NCBI RefSeq assembly: GCF_000421485.1
Contig: NZ_ATXC01000001.1
Span: 248,001 to 312,000 of the forward strand
From: Desulfurobacterium sp. TC5-1
GTDB taxonomy: Bacteria > Aquificota > Aquificia > Desulfurobacteriales > Desulfurobacteriaceae
Reading direction: 5' to 3'
DNA length: 64,000 nucleotides
The position numbers and the translations under genes are program-made. Below the pieces are notes generated by a model. That model ran no database searches. It had not been told where the DNA came from and saw only the letters and a list, made by a program, of their open reading frames with translations. Shown piece after piece: positions 1 to 8,833 of the stretch. The stretch's first letter is position 1, and each line of letters opens with the position of its first letter.

Positions 1-369
1 ACATGGACATATTTCCCAGATAGAGAAATAAAATTCCATAGACATATTCACATAGGTAATTTTTTCGAACCTAAAGATTCAAAATACACAATTACAGAAG
101 TAATAGGAGAGCATTCTTATGAAGATATGCTAAATTATGCAAAGAAAATAGATTATCTGATAAAACCTTTGGACTACAATGTTTCAGAACATGCATATGT
201 TGTTTTTGATAAGAATTATAAGGATACGAAAAAATTTATTCTAAAGTTTATAGAAGACTATGGTATATATACATTAGGTAGATTTGGAGAATGGGACTAT
301 TATAATATGGATATTTGTATAGAAAAAGCTATGAGGTTATCGGAAAAAATAATAGAGAGGTATAGCTAA
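1..369 (+). CDS. FAD-dependent oxidoreductase, UDP-galactopyranose mutase/protoporphyrinogen oxidase-like (3' part only)
   Basis: The reading frame is open from the first base of the window, so this is the C-terminal ~122 residues of a larger protein whose start lies outside. Two signatures are visible: an N-proximal YFPDREIKFHR stretch and the C-terminal GRFGEWDYYNMD block. Both resemble the substrate and FAD-closing C-terminus of amine-oxidase-fold flavoproteins found in polysaccharide clusters (UDP-galactopyranose mutase and protoporphyrinogen-oxidase-like proteins). The TAA stop shares its last base with the ATG of the next gene, so it belongs to the glycan operon. The ATG at 127 is internal, not the start. 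The exact substrate cannot be told from this fragment. Confidence 0.7.
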   Translation, partial: TWTYFPDREIKFHRHIHIGNFFEPKDSKYTITEVIGEHSYEDMLNYAKKIDYLIKPLDYNVSEHAYVVFDKNYKDTKKFILKFIEDYGIYTLGRFGEWDYYNMDICIEKAMRLSEKIIERYS

Positions 370-1202
370 TGATTAAGCTTTCAGTAATCATGTGGGATTG
401 CGGTTTCCGAGAAAGATTTCATGCTATAAAATCTTATCTAAATCAGACTTTGGATAAAAATGTATACGAAGTTATATGGGTGGAATTTTATAGTGATGTA
501 AAAGAAGAAGTGAAAAAGTTTGCTGATGAACATCCGAATTTTAGAATTTTGACATTGAAAAGGAGTGGTAAGTGGCAATATGGAATTTGTGTAAATGAAG
601 GTGTAAGAATAGCAAAAGGAGATATTTTAGTTATTTCAGATGGAGATGTTGTTGTAGATGAAAAGTTTTTAGAGGATGAGTTAAGGCTTCATGAAAAGTA
701 TCTTGATTTACCTTTTATAAATTATCATAGAAGATACGATGAATCGGCAGAGCCACCTGTATATAGATACGACTTAGAATATTTAAATAAAGTTTGTGTT
801 CTTGTAAATCCAACTAATTATGCAGGGTGTTTTAGCATAAAAAAGAGAGACTTTGTAGCTATTAATGGTTATGAGGAAGATATGGTATTCTCCGGGCCTT
901 CTGCATGTGCAAAGGATTTCTATATACGGGCTAAAAATGCTGGATATTTCATAAGATGGTCTCCTGAGAAAAGATTGTTTCATCCTTGGCATCCAGGAAC
1001 AACGGTAGGATTTTCCTATTTACTGAGAAAGCAAGAAAGGATAATGAAAATTAGAGATTTAAATGTTGATATTTTACCAAATTTTGGATTCGATAAAAAG
1101 ATAAGAAAAAGTAAATTAGATACCGTTCCTGATTATTCTTTTAAAGAAAAGCTTCAGCTCTTTATTGAATTTCTAATTAAAAAAGCTGTAGGGAAGATTT
1201 AA
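369..1202 (+). CDS. Family 2-like (GT-A) glycosyltransferase
   Basis: A 277-residue GT-A-fold glycosyltransferase, probably adding a sugar from a nucleotide-sugar donor to a growing surface glycan at the cytoplasmic membrane. The N-terminus KLSVIMWDCGFRER leads into a Rossmann-like nucleotide-binding half. A metal-binding DXD-like motif, SDGDVVV, lies near residues 94-100. The second half carries the acceptor-side block NGYEEDMVFSG and a FHPWHPG segment near 215. It starts one base inside the previous stop and is followed after 2 bases by the sulfotransferase, so the genes are probably co-transcribed. Donor and acceptor cannot be inferred. Base composition is AT-rich like its neighbours up to about 5.9 kb. 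Confidence 0.75.
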   Translation: MIKLSVIMWDCGFRERFHAIKSYLNQTLDKNVYEVIWVEFYSDVKEEVKKFADEHPNFRILTLKRSGKWQYGICVNEGVRIAKGDILVISDGDVVVDEKFLEDELRLHEKYLDLPFINYHRRYDESAEPPVYRYDLEYLNKVCVLVNPTNYAGCFSIKKRDFVAINGYEEDMVFSGPSACAKDFYIRAKNAGYFIRWSPEKRLFHPWHPGTTVGFSYLLRKQERIMKIRDLNVDILPNFGFDKKIRKSKLDTVPDYSFKEKLQLFIEFLIKKAVGKI

Positions 1203-1204
1203 CA

Positions 1205-1849
1205 ATGAATATATTTGAATTATATCATGCAATGACGTTAAAAAAGAAGTTGTTCTTGAAAGAAGTACCAAGTGCTTTTATAAGAACTAAAACTATTTTT
1301 ACACATATTCCTAAAGCTGCAGGTATAAGCATAACAAGTGCTATTTACGGACATGAAGTGGGGCATATACCGATTAAAATATATAAGAAGATTTTAGGGC
1401 AGGATTTTGACCAATATTTTAAATTTACTTTTGTTAGAAATCCTCTTACTAGGATTATATCTGCATTTTATTTTCTAAAACGAGGAGGACTTAACAAAAT
1501 GGATTACTTATGGGGACGGAGATATGTTTCCCGATATAATGATGTTAATGATTTTATAAAGAATTATCTTACTCGTGACAGTATATGGAGCTATATTCAT
1601 TTCTTTCCGCAATATTATTTTTTAACAGATGATGAGAATAACATATTAGTTGATTTTATTGGGAAAGTTGAAACTCTAAAAAAGGATATTCAAGTTATCG
1701 AAGCTATCTTGAACAGAAAACTATTCATAGAAAGAAAAAATGCTACTAAAAATAAAGGAAAAGTTTCCTTAAAGCCATCTTCTATTGATAAAATTTACTA
1801 TATATATCACAAAGATTTTGAGATGTTCAATTATATACCGGAATCATGA
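1205..1849 (+). CDS. Sulfotransferase family 2 (carbohydrate sulfotransferase-like)
   Basis: Expected to transfer sulfate from PAPS to a hydroxyl of a glycan. Both PAPS-contact motifs are visible in 214 residues: a 5'-phosphosulfate loop, THIPKAAGISI, near residues 33-43, and a 3'-phosphate motif, FVRNPLTRIISAFYF, near 76-90. That pattern fits the chondroitin/heparan-type sulfotransferase 2 family. It sits between a glycosyltransferase and a Wzy-like polymerase and overlaps the latter by four bases (ATGA), implying the exported polysaccharide is sulfated. No PAPS synthesis genes are in the window. Cytoplasmic; no membrane segment seen. Confidence 0.75.
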   Translation: MNIFELYHAMTLKKKLFLKEVPSAFIRTKTIFTHIPKAAGISITSAIYGHEVGHIPIKIYKKILGQDFDQYFKFTFVRNPLTRIISAFYFLKRGGLNKMDYLWGRRYVSRYNDVNDFIKNYLTRDSIWSYIHFFPQYYFLTDDENNILVDFIGKVETLKKDIQVIEAILNRKLFIERKNATKNKGKVSLKPSSIDKIYYIYHKDFEMFNYIPES

Positions 1850-3054
1850 TGATTGGATTATCAAAGTTTCTAATAATGGTTTCCATTTTTTTATCACACT
1901 TGCCGCAATTAAAGGTTCCGATTATTTCAACTACTACGAGACCTGTATTTCAATTATTTTTTCTTCCTATACTTATTGGAAATTCCAATAAGGTTAAGTT
2001 GGAAAGAAGATTGAAAATGAAGTGGTTTTTATTCTCTTTGACTTTTTTTTATTATTTATTGTTGGGATTAATTTTATATCAAAATATACAGGTATTCATC
2101 AGATATACACTGGGATTTATTTTTTTATCATTGTTTTACTTCTTTGGTTATACTAAAGCTTTTCTAAAAGAAAAAAGTTTTTATAAGATAAATATTATCT
2201 TTTTTTTGTTCATTAGTGTGCTTGGAATACTACAAATTCTTGGGATATTATTTAATCCTTTGTTTTTATCAATTGCAAATAATATCAGAACAAAGTTACT
2301 ATCAGTTGTTCTCGATAAAGAAAGGCTTACACTGTTGTTCTCAGAACCATCTTTTTTGGCTTCTTATATATTATACATGCTGTTTCTTGTAGATAGAATG
2401 CTGTTGTTAGCTAGAGATAGCAAGTACTTTTATTGGACAGTAAAAGTTGTTTTACTTGTTTTTGCCATCTTTTCTAAAAGCTTGTATGTTTATTTAACTA
2501 TATCAGTTTTATTAATAATACAGTTTATGTTATCCGATTTTTCCTTAAAAAGAAAGTTTGCTGTTTTATCAACGCTATTAATACTTTCGTTCTTCATGTT
2601 AAGTCAGATTTCTGATAGGCTACAAAGAGTCTTTTATTTTCAAGACTTATCATTTATAGCAAGATATACGTATATTGAGGCATTAGTTCATATGTTTTTA
2701 TCTTCTAAGTTTTTCGGCTGTGGAATAGGAGGTTTCGGATATTATTTTTCCTATTATTTGAATAATCAATTCAATCTTCCAATTTTTCCACCTGAGCTTA
2801 CTAAATACTTAGATGGAAATATCCACGCGGTTCCATTTTCTCTATTTTTTCAATTCCTAGGAGAAACAGGATTGTTTGGAACATCTGCTCTTCTTTTATT
2901 GATTTTTCATGGATTTTTAAAGAGCAAATATAAACATTATTATTTGGCTATGTTTGTAACTACCTTGTCAGCTTTGCCCTGGGGATTACCTTATTTTTGG
3001 ATATTGCTTGGTCTGTTACATAGTATCGAGAACAGAAGGTCGGAAAGGAAATAA
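1846..3054 (+). CDS. O-antigen ligase/polymerase-like membrane protein (Wzy/WaaL family)
   Basis: A 402-residue, very hydrophobic protein with about ten predicted membrane segments spread along its length. A longer loop near residues 285-330 contains GCGIGGFGYYFSYY and PELTKYLDGNIHAVP. This layout is typical of Wzy O-antigen polymerases and WaaL ligases, which join undecaprenyl-linked repeat units at the outer face of the inner membrane. Sequence in this family is poorly conserved, so polymerase versus ligase cannot be decided. The start overlaps the sulfotransferase stop (ATGA), with an ATG again at codon 2. The next gene begins directly after its stop. Confidence 0.65.
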   Translation: MMIGLSKFLIMVSIFLSHLPQLKVPIISTTTRPVFQLFFLPILIGNSNKVKLERRLKMKWFLFSLTFFYYLLLGLILYQNIQVFIRYTLGFIFLSLFYFFGYTKAFLKEKSFYKINIIFFLFISVLGILQILGILFNPLFLSIANNIRTKLLSVVLDKERLTLLFSEPSFLASYILYMLFLVDRMLLLARDSKYFYWTVKVVLLVFAIFSKSLYVYLTISVLLIIQFMLSDFSLKRKFAVLSTLLILSFFMLSQISDRLQRVFYFQDLSFIARYTYIEALVHMFLSSKFFGCGIGGFGYYFSYYLNNQFNLPIFPPELTKYLDGNIHAVPFSLFFQFLGETGLFGTSALLLLIFHGFLKSKYKHYYLAMFVTTLSALPWGLPYFWILLGLLHSIENRRSERK

Positions 3055-4164
3055 ATGGTAATGACTATGGAAAGAAGATTGCTCCTCATAGGTCCTTTGC
3101 CGCCTCCTATAACGGGAGTTAGTTTGGCGAATAATATTGTTCATAAGAAAATAGGAAAGATTTTCCCTATACATGTTAGTTGTATAAATATGTCATATCC
3201 TACTTTCAAAGAAGATGTTGGTAGATTTAACTATAAAAAAGCTTTTGTATATTCGAAGCGTTATTTGGAACTTTATAAAATTTCTAAATCTGATAAAGTT
3301 TATATAACTCCAGGACAAACTTTTTGGGGGATTCTAAAATATGCACCATTCATTTTATATGCAAAACTTTTAAAGAAAGAACTTATTGTTCATATTCATG
3401 GAGATTATTTATGGCAAGAATATAAGAAATTAACAGGTGTAAAAAAGGAAATCTTTAAGTTTCTGTTTTCTCAATTTGATAAAGGAATAGTGTTATCTAA
3501 ATCATTACGGAAAAATTTAATCCCATTTTTGCCGGATAATAAAATTTTTGAACTTCCTAATTTCGTTGAGGATTATTTATTTGAAATAAATCTTGAGCGG
3601 AAGCTAAGTCAAAATTTTAGCGAACTAAGAATAATTTATTTAAGTAATTTGATGAAGGAGAAAGGAATCTTAGATTTATTGGAAGCTCTATTGATCTTAA
3701 AAGAAAGAAATATTCACTTTAATGCAAAACTGGCAGGAAATATAGATAAAGGATTAGAAAAAGAGATTACTAAATATTTGAAAAAACTAGAAGGAAATGT
3801 TAAGTACTTAGGTGTAGTTTCAGGTTATAAGAAGAAAAAATTGTTAGAATGGGGAAATATTTTTGTATTCCCAACTTATTATAAGATGGAAGGACAACCA
3901 ATTTCTATTTTAGAGGCATACGCAACAGGGAATATTGTGTTGACAACTAATCATGCTGGGATTCCAGATATTTTTAAGGAAAATCTAAATGGTTTTTATG
4001 TGAAGAAGAAAAGTCCACAAAGTTTAGCCCAAGTGTTAGTTAAAGTGAAGAGGAACTTAGAGCAATATAAATATATTGCTTTTAATAATAGAAAGGAGGC
4101 AGAAAGTAAATATAGAGTTAGTAGATTCTTAGAAGATTTTAAAAATATTTTAGAGGAACAATAG
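3055..4164 (+). CDS. GT-B glycosyltransferase, family 4 (group 1)
   Basis: A 369-residue retaining GT-B glycosyltransferase. The N-terminal half begins LLLIGPLPPPITGVSL, the glycine-rich acceptor-side loop typical of GT4 enzymes. The C-terminal half has YLSNLMKEKGILDLLEAL and the donor-binding EX7E motif (E-GQPISIL-E, then AYATGN) near residues 280-292. It follows the previous stop with no gap. In-frame ATGs at 3055, 3061 and 3067 are all possible starts. Probably acts at the cytoplasmic face during repeat-unit assembly. The sugar specificity is unknown. Confidence 0.8.
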   Translation: MVMTMERRLLLIGPLPPPITGVSLANNIVHKKIGKIFPIHVSCINMSYPTFKEDVGRFNYKKAFVYSKRYLELYKISKSDKVYITPGQTFWGILKYAPFILYAKLLKKELIVHIHGDYLWQEYKKLTGVKKEIFKFLFSQFDKGIVLSKSLRKNLIPFLPDNKIFELPNFVEDYLFEINLERKLSQNFSELRIIYLSNLMKEKGILDLLEALLILKERNIHFNAKLAGNIDKGLEKEITKYLKKLEGNVKYLGVVSGYKKKKLLEWGNIFVFPTYYKMEGQPISILEAYATGNIVLTTNHAGIPDIFKENLNGFYVKKKSPQSLAQVLVKVKRNLEQYKYIAFNNRKEAESKYRVSRFLEDFKNILEEQ

Positions 4165-4166
4165 AA

Positions 4167-4721
4167 ATGTTTCAAGATTTATCAAAATTTAAGTTACCTC
4201 CGAACTTTCGTGGTAAGCCTTCTTGGTTTGTTCAACTTTGGTGGATAGTTCAGGATACTTTATTTAGATGGTCTCCACAGTTTATGTACGGCTGGAGGAG
4301 ATTTCTTTTAAGACTTTTTGGAGCAAAAGTAGGTAAAGGAGTTTTAATTAGGCCTACTGCTAAGATAACTTTTCCATGGAAAGTTAAAATAGGCGATTAC
4401 AGCTGGATAGGAGATGAAGTAGTTCTTTACAGCCTTGGTGAAATAGAAATAGGAAAAAATGTAGTTATATCTCAAAGATCCTACATCTGTACTGGCAGCC
4501 ACGACTATACTAAAGTTGATTTTCCAATATTTGTTAAAAAGATAGTGATAGAAGACGAAGTATGGTTGGCTAGTGATGTCTTTGTAGCTCCCGGGGTAAG
4601 GGTAGGTAGAGGAACAGTCGTAGGTGCACGAAGCAGCGTTTTTAGTGATTTGCCTCCCGGGAAAGTTTGTATAGGGAGTCCTGCTAAACCTGTAAAAGAT
4701 AGGATAATTGAACATGAATAA
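4167..4721 (+). CDS. wcaF: WcaF-like putative colanic-acid acetyltransferase (hexapeptide fold)
   Basis: A 184-residue left-handed beta-helix acyltransferase. It probably acetylates a sugar of the exported polysaccharide using acetyl-CoA. Hexapeptide repeats of [LIV]-G-x-x-x-x type run from about residue 58 (AKVGKGVLI) to about 175 (VGRGTVVGARSSV, then IGSPAKPV). The C-terminal GSPAKPVKDR is the usual end of the WcaF/NodL/LacA group. The N-terminal FKLPPNFRGKPSWFVQLWW block is specific to the WcaF subgroup. It sits 2 bases after a glycosyltransferase and overlaps the next one by 8 bases. Confidence 0.8.
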   Translation: MFQDLSKFKLPPNFRGKPSWFVQLWWIVQDTLFRWSPQFMYGWRRFLLRLFGAKVGKGVLIRPTAKITFPWKVKIGDYSWIGDEVVLYSLGEIEIGKNVVISQRSYICTGSHDYTKVDFPIFVKKIVIEDEVWLASDVFVAPGVRVGRGTVVGARSSVFSDLPPGKVCIGSPAKPVKDRIIEHE

Positions 4722-5955
4722 AGATATAGTCATAATTGGTGTTAACTTTTATCCTGAAGATACGGCTATAGGCTTATATTCTACGCAGATGGCAGAGTAT
4801 TTGTCTGAAAATGGATTTAACGTTTCTGTTATTACTGGTTTTCCTTATTATCCTCAATGGAAAATATGGGAAGAGTATAGAAATAAACCAAAATATTTAA
4901 AAGAAGTGCATAAAAGGATTAAAATTTACAGATATAAACAATTTACTCCTAAAAATCCGAATTTTAAAAATAGGATAAGACATATATTAAGCTTTACATT
5001 TGGCAGTTTAAAAAATTTAAGGAAGATAAAAGAAGCTGATTTAATTATGGCTGTAGTTCCTTTTACATCTGATGTATGGTTGGCTCATAAATTAGCTAAA
5101 AAAACAAGCTCTAAAGTATGGGTACATATTCAAGACTTTGAGTTTGATGCAGCTTTTGAAACCGGAATTATAGAGAATAACAAATTAAAAAAAGTAGCAA
5201 GTAAAATTTTATATAAAATTGAGTCAAGATTGTTAGATAAGGCCAATATAGTAAGCACCATAAGTTATTCTATGCTTGAAAAGGCAAAAAAGAAAACAAA
5301 AACTGAATTATTTTATCTTCCAAATTGGATAGATGAAACTTTTATTAATCCAGAGAAAACAGAAATTCATCCTTACTTAAAGTCTGATAAGTTCAAAGTT
5401 TTATACTCGGGAAATATTGGCGCTAAGCAAGATTGGGAAACTTTTATTAAGGTTGTTAATTACTTTAAGGGTAGAGATGATATTGAATTTGTAGTTGTTG
5501 GAAATGGTGCTAAAAAGGATTGGTTACTTTCCCAAATAAAAAATTTTAAAAATGTAAAATATTATGCTCCTGTTCCTTATAAGGACTTACCAGATTTATT
5601 GTGTAGTGCAGATTTACACATTTTGTTCCAAAAATCAAAAGTTGTTGATACTGTCATGCCTTCTAAACTTCTTGGAATGATGGCGAGTGCTAAACCTTCA
5701 TTAGTTACAGGTAATCTAAAATCAGAAGTAGCAAAGGTTATAAAGGAATCCCAAGGTGGTGAATTCTTTGATAGTAATGATATTAAATCCATTATCAATT
5801 TTATTGAAGAACTAAATAAAAATCCTCATTTAGCTGAAAATTATGGTAAAAATGCACGGCGATATATAATAGAGCATTTTTCAAAGGAGAAGGTATTAGG
5901 GAATCTAAAAAGTAAAATTAAAGAGATTCTATCCTATGGAGGAAAAGATGACTAA
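4714..5955 (+). CDS. WcaI-like glycosyltransferase (GT4)
   Basis: A 413-residue GT-B glycosyltransferase resembling the colanic acid enzyme WcaI. It has the N-terminus [24 protein letters not shown], then YPQW and the basic region [11 protein letters not shown]. The C-terminal donor region carries [14 protein letters not shown] and [16 protein letters not shown], where WcaI-type enzymes have PSKLLGM in place of the usual EX7E. The ATG at 4714 is preferred over a TTG two codons upstream because an aggat-type site lies about 10 bases before it. It overlaps wcaF by 8 bases and gmd by 8 bases, consistent with coupled translation. Confidence 0.8.
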   Translation: MNKDIVIIGVNFYPEDTAIGLYSTQMAEYLSENGFNVSVITGFPYYPQWKIWEEYRNKPKYLKEVHKRIKIYRYKQFTPKNPNFKNRIRHILSFTFGSLKNLRKIKEADLIMAVVPFTSDVWLAHKLAKKTSSKVWVHIQDFEFDAAFETGIIENNKLKKVASKILYKIESRLLDKANIVSTISYSMLEKAKKKTKTELFYLPNWIDETFINPEKTEIHPYLKSDKFKVLYSGNIGAKQDWETFIKVVNYFKGRDDIEFVVVGNGAKKDWLLSQIKNFKNVKYYAPVPYKDLPDLLCSADLHILFQKSKVVDTVMPSKLLGMMASAKPSLVTGNLKSEVAKVIKESQGGEFFDSNDIKSIINFIEELNKNPHLAENYGKNARRYIIEHFSKEKVLGNLKSKIKEILSYGGKDD

Positions 5956-7126
5956 AAAAATTGCCCTTATTACCGGGATTACAGGACAGGATGGAGCATA
6001 CTTGGCAGAATTTTTGCTTAATAAAGGATACGAAGTTCACGGAATAAAAAGGAGAACATCTCTTTTTAACACTGCAAGAATAGACCATTTATACAAGGAT
6101 CCTCACGAAGAAGACGTTAATTTCTTTCTGCACTATGGAGACATGACAGACAGTTTGAACTTAACTTCTATAATTCAGAAAGTGCAGCCTGATGAAATCT
6201 ATAATCTTGCCGCTCAATCTCATGTTGCAGTGTCATTTGAACAACCAGAATATACTGCTAATGCTGACGCTATAGGAACTTTGAGAATTTTGGAGGCAGT
6301 GCGGTTACTCGGTCTGAAAGATAAAACCAGAATATACCAGGCGTCAACATCAGAATTATATGGAAAAGTTCAGGAAATTCCGCAAAATGAGAAGACACCT
6401 TTTTATCCAAGAAGTCCCTATGCTGTTGCAAAGCTTTATGCTTACTGGATAACTGTTAACTACAGGGAAGCTTACGGCATGTTTGCTTGCAACGGAATAC
6501 TGTTTAATCACGAATCTCCGATAAGAGGGGAAACGTTCGTTACAAGAAAAATAACAAGAGGTGCAACGAGGATTCTGTTTGGTCTTGACAGAAAAATCTA
6601 TCTTGGTAATCTTAATGCGAAAAGGGATTGGGGGCACGCAAAGGATTACGTTGAGGGTATGTGGCTAATACTACAGCAGGACGAACCGGACGATTACGTA
6701 CTTGCGACAGGAAAAACTACAGAAGTTAGAGAGTTCGTTAGAAAAACGTTTGCAGAGCTTGGAATGGAACTTGAGTTTTTAGGAGAAGGAATAGACGAAA
6801 AAGGAATAGTGAAAAGTCTTGATGAAGAGAAATTGTTTAATGCTTTAAAATCAGCTGGAATAATGGATGCCGACTCTGTAGTAAATAACGCTCGTAACTT
6901 GGTAGGTAAAGTAGTTGTTGAAGTTGATCCAAAATATTTCAGACCTGCTGAAGTTGATATTCTTATAGGTGATGCTTCTAAAGCAAGAGAAAAGTTAGGG
7001 TGGGAGCCAAAGCACACACTAGATGACCTTGTTAAAGATATGGTAATCGGTGATCTAAAAAACAACTACAGAGAGCTTATACTAAAGAGAGAAGGTATGG
7101 CTTTACCAGGAAGTTGTGGCATGTAA
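5948..7126 (+). CDS. gmd: GDP-mannose 4,6-dehydratase
   Basis: Converts GDP-D-mannose to GDP-4-keto-6-deoxymannose, the first step to GDP-L-fucose and related deoxy sugars. The 392-residue SDR-fold protein shows the NADP-binding [15 protein letters not shown] at the N-terminus, the catalytic S/T and YxxxK elements ([21 protein letters not shown]), the substrate block [16 protein letters not shown] and the C-terminal [11 protein letters not shown]. The ATG at 5948 is chosen over one four codons upstream because a GGAGG site at 5938-5942 sits 5 bases before it. Base composition rises in GC from here on relative to the genes before it. Confidence 0.95.
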   Translation: MTKKIALITGITGQDGAYLAEFLLNKGYEVHGIKRRTSLFNTARIDHLYKDPHEEDVNFFLHYGDMTDSLNLTSIIQKVQPDEIYNLAAQSHVAVSFEQPEYTANADAIGTLRILEAVRLLGLKDKTRIYQASTSELYGKVQEIPQNEKTPFYPRSPYAVAKLYAYWITVNYREAYGMFACNGILFNHESPIRGETFVTRKITRGATRILFGLDRKIYLGNLNAKRDWGHAKDYVEGMWLILQQDEPDDYVLATGKTTEVREFVRKTFAELGMELEFLGEGIDEKGIVKSLDEEKLFNALKSAGIMDADSVVNNARNLVGKVVVEVDPKYFRPAEVDILIGDASKAREKLGWEPKHTLDDLVKDMVIGDLKNNYRELILKREGMALPGSCGM

Positions 7127-7138
7127 TGGAGGAAAATT

Positions 7139-8332
7139 ATGAATAAAGAGAGCTTAATTTATGTTGCCGGCGGAACTGGACTTGTTGGCAGTGCCCTGAT
7201 AAGGAAGTTAAAAGAGAAAGGTTATAGGAATATAATTTCTACTTTTCATAGAAGAAAACCAGCTGACGGTGAAGTAAAATGGTATCAGGTGGATTTAACA
7301 AATCAAGCTGAAGTAGAGAGGTTTTTTTCTGACGTTAAACCCGAATACGTATTTTTAGCCGCGGCAAAAGTGGGTGGGATACTGGCAAACAATATTTATA
7401 GAGCCGATTTTATTTATCAAAATTTACAGATACAAAATAATATTATTCATCAGAGTTATTTAAATGGAGTAAAAAAACTTCTTTTTCTGGGAAGTACCTG
7501 TATATATCCACGAAGTTGTCCTCAGCCGATAAAAGAAGAATACCTATTGACAGGAGAGTTGGAGTACACTAATGAGCCTTATGCCATTGCAAAAATTGCC
7601 GGTATGAAGATGTGTGAAAGTTATAATTTACAATATGGAACAAATTTCATTTCTGTAATGCCAACAAACCTTTATGGATATAACGATAATTTTGATCTTG
7701 AAAAGTCTCATGTTCTTCCTGCTCTTCTAAGAAAGATGCATTTAGCTAAGGCATTAGAAGAAGATAATTGGGAAGAAATAAGAAGAGATCTAAACAAACT
7801 TCCTATAGAAGGTGTTACTGGAAAAAATTCAAAAGAGGAAATTCTGAGAATTTTGGAAAAATACGGCATAAAATCCGTTACCCATCACTCGTCACCTGTT
7901 ACTCAAGTAGAAGTCTGGGGAACAGGAAAACCTAAAAGAGAATTTTTATGGTCTGAAGATATGGCAGATGCCTGTATTTTTTTGATGGAAAATGTTGATT
8001 TCTGGGATATAGTTAGACTTATAAAGCCAGATCTACCAGATATAAAAAATACTTCATGTTCGCCTATTTCTTTTGTGATGGAAGGAAAAGAGATAAGAAA
8101 TACTCACCTCAACGTTGGGACGGGTGAAGATATATCAATTAAGGATTTAGCTTATCTCATAAAAGATATAGTCGGTTTCAAGGGAGAAATTTATTTTAAC
8201 ACTTCAAAGCCTGATGGTACTCCCAGAAAGGTCACAGATGTATCAAGACTCCACTCATTAGGGTGGAAACATAAAATTTCGCTTGAGGAAGGAATAAAAA
8301 AACTTTATGAGTGGTATATGAGGGGTGATTGA
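7139..8332 (+). CDS. fcl: GDP-L-fucose synthase (long form)
   Basis: Epimerises and reduces the Gmd product to GDP-L-fucose. Seen here: NADP loop VAGGTGLVGSAL, catalytic region LGSTCIYPRSCPQPIKEE, the YAIAK tyrosine-lysine pair, and the C-terminal VGTGEDISIKDLA and KPDGTPRK. At 397 residues it is well above the ~320 of the E. coli enzyme. The extra length lies at about residues 205-265 and 285-325. The first stretch resembles long Fcl forms known from Bacteroidetes. Within it, bases 7875-7902 are four 7-base units that encode SVTHHSSPVT, apparently a recent low-complexity insertion. Follows gmd by 12 bases. Confidence 0.92.
   Translation: MNKESLIYVAGGTGLVGSALIRKLKEKGYRNIISTFHRRKPADGEVKWYQVDLTNQAEVERFFSDVKPEYVFLAAAKVGGILANNIYRADFIYQNLQIQNNIIHQSYLNGVKKLLFLGSTCIYPRSCPQPIKEEYLLTGELEYTNEPYAIAKIAGMKMCESYNLQYGTNFISVMPTNLYGYNDNFDLEKSHVLPALLRKMHLAKALEEDNWEEIRRDLNKLPIEGVTGKNSKEEILRILEKYGIKSVTHHSSPVTQVEVWGTGKPKREFLWSEDMADACIFLMENVDFWDIVRLIKPDLPDIKNTSCSPISFVMEGKEIRNTHLNVGTGEDISIKDLAYLIKDIVGFKGEIYFNTSKPDGTPRKVTDVSRLHSLGWKHKISLEEGIKKLYEWYMRGD
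7875..7902 (+). repeat. Degenerate 7-base tandem repeat inside fcl
   Basis: Four consecutive heptamers fit a consensus NN-R-T-Y-A-C, ending GTTAC, ATCAC, GTCAC and GTTAC. They lie within an extra stretch of fcl and keep the frame. A similar heptad tract occurs in manC at 9048-9082. Heptameric tracts of this look are known as dispersed low-complexity DNA in other bacteria. Confidence 0.6.
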
Positions 8333-8362
8333 TAGGTGGTAAAAGGAAGGGAGTGATTATAA

Positions 8363-8833
8363 ATGACAAATGAAAGATGGTTGGATGAAGAAACCTTTAA
8401 ATGCGTAGTAGAGCATACACCTTTGGTTTCTATTGATTTAATCGTTGAAAATAAGAATGGTGAAATTCTATTAGGTAAGAGAAAGAATCGACCTGCAAAA
8501 AATTTCTTATTTGTTCCGGGAGGCAGAATTTTAAAAGGAGAAACTATTTTAGAAGCTTTTAATAGAATAACCCTTTCTGAACTTGGAAAAATGATACCAA
8601 TCTCCGCTGCTGAATTTATAGGTGTTTTTGAACATTTCTATGATGATAGTTTTTTTGGAAGTGATATCACAACCCATTACGTAGTACTTGCTTATAAATT
8701 AGTGAATATTTATGATTTAAATTTACCCAAATTGCAGCATGCAGAATATTTATGGTTATCATCTGAGTCTATTCTTGGTAGAGAAGATGTTCATCCTTAC
8801 ACGAAAGCCTATTTTGTAGGAGAAACCAAATGA
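8363..8833 (+). CDS. gmm: GDP-mannose mannosyl hydrolase (Nudix family)
   Basis: Hydrolyses GDP-mannose to GDP and mannose, which may balance GDP-mannose supply for the fucose branch. The 156 residues contain TPLVSIDLIVENKNGEILLGKR and a shortened, variant Nudix box, VPGGRILKGETILEAFNRITLSELG. GDP-mannose hydrolases are known for a shortened box. The GVFEHFYDDSFFGSDITTHYVVLAY block matches the substrate-binding part of this subfamily. A ggaaggga ribosome site lies about 10 bases before the ATG. It overlaps manC by four bases (ATGA). Confidence 0.9.
   Translation: MTNERWLDEETFKCVVEHTPLVSIDLIVENKNGEILLGKRKNRPAKNFLFVPGGRILKGETILEAFNRITLSELGKMIPISAAEFIGVFEHFYDDSFFGSDITTHYVVLAYKLVNIYDLNLPKLQHAEYLWLSSESILGREDVHPYTKAYFVGETK

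Noticed and set aside
127-369. 80-codon gene starting at ATG 127
   Set aside because: The same frame is open from base 1 and the upstream residues match the flavoprotein family, so this ATG is internal to a truncated gene.
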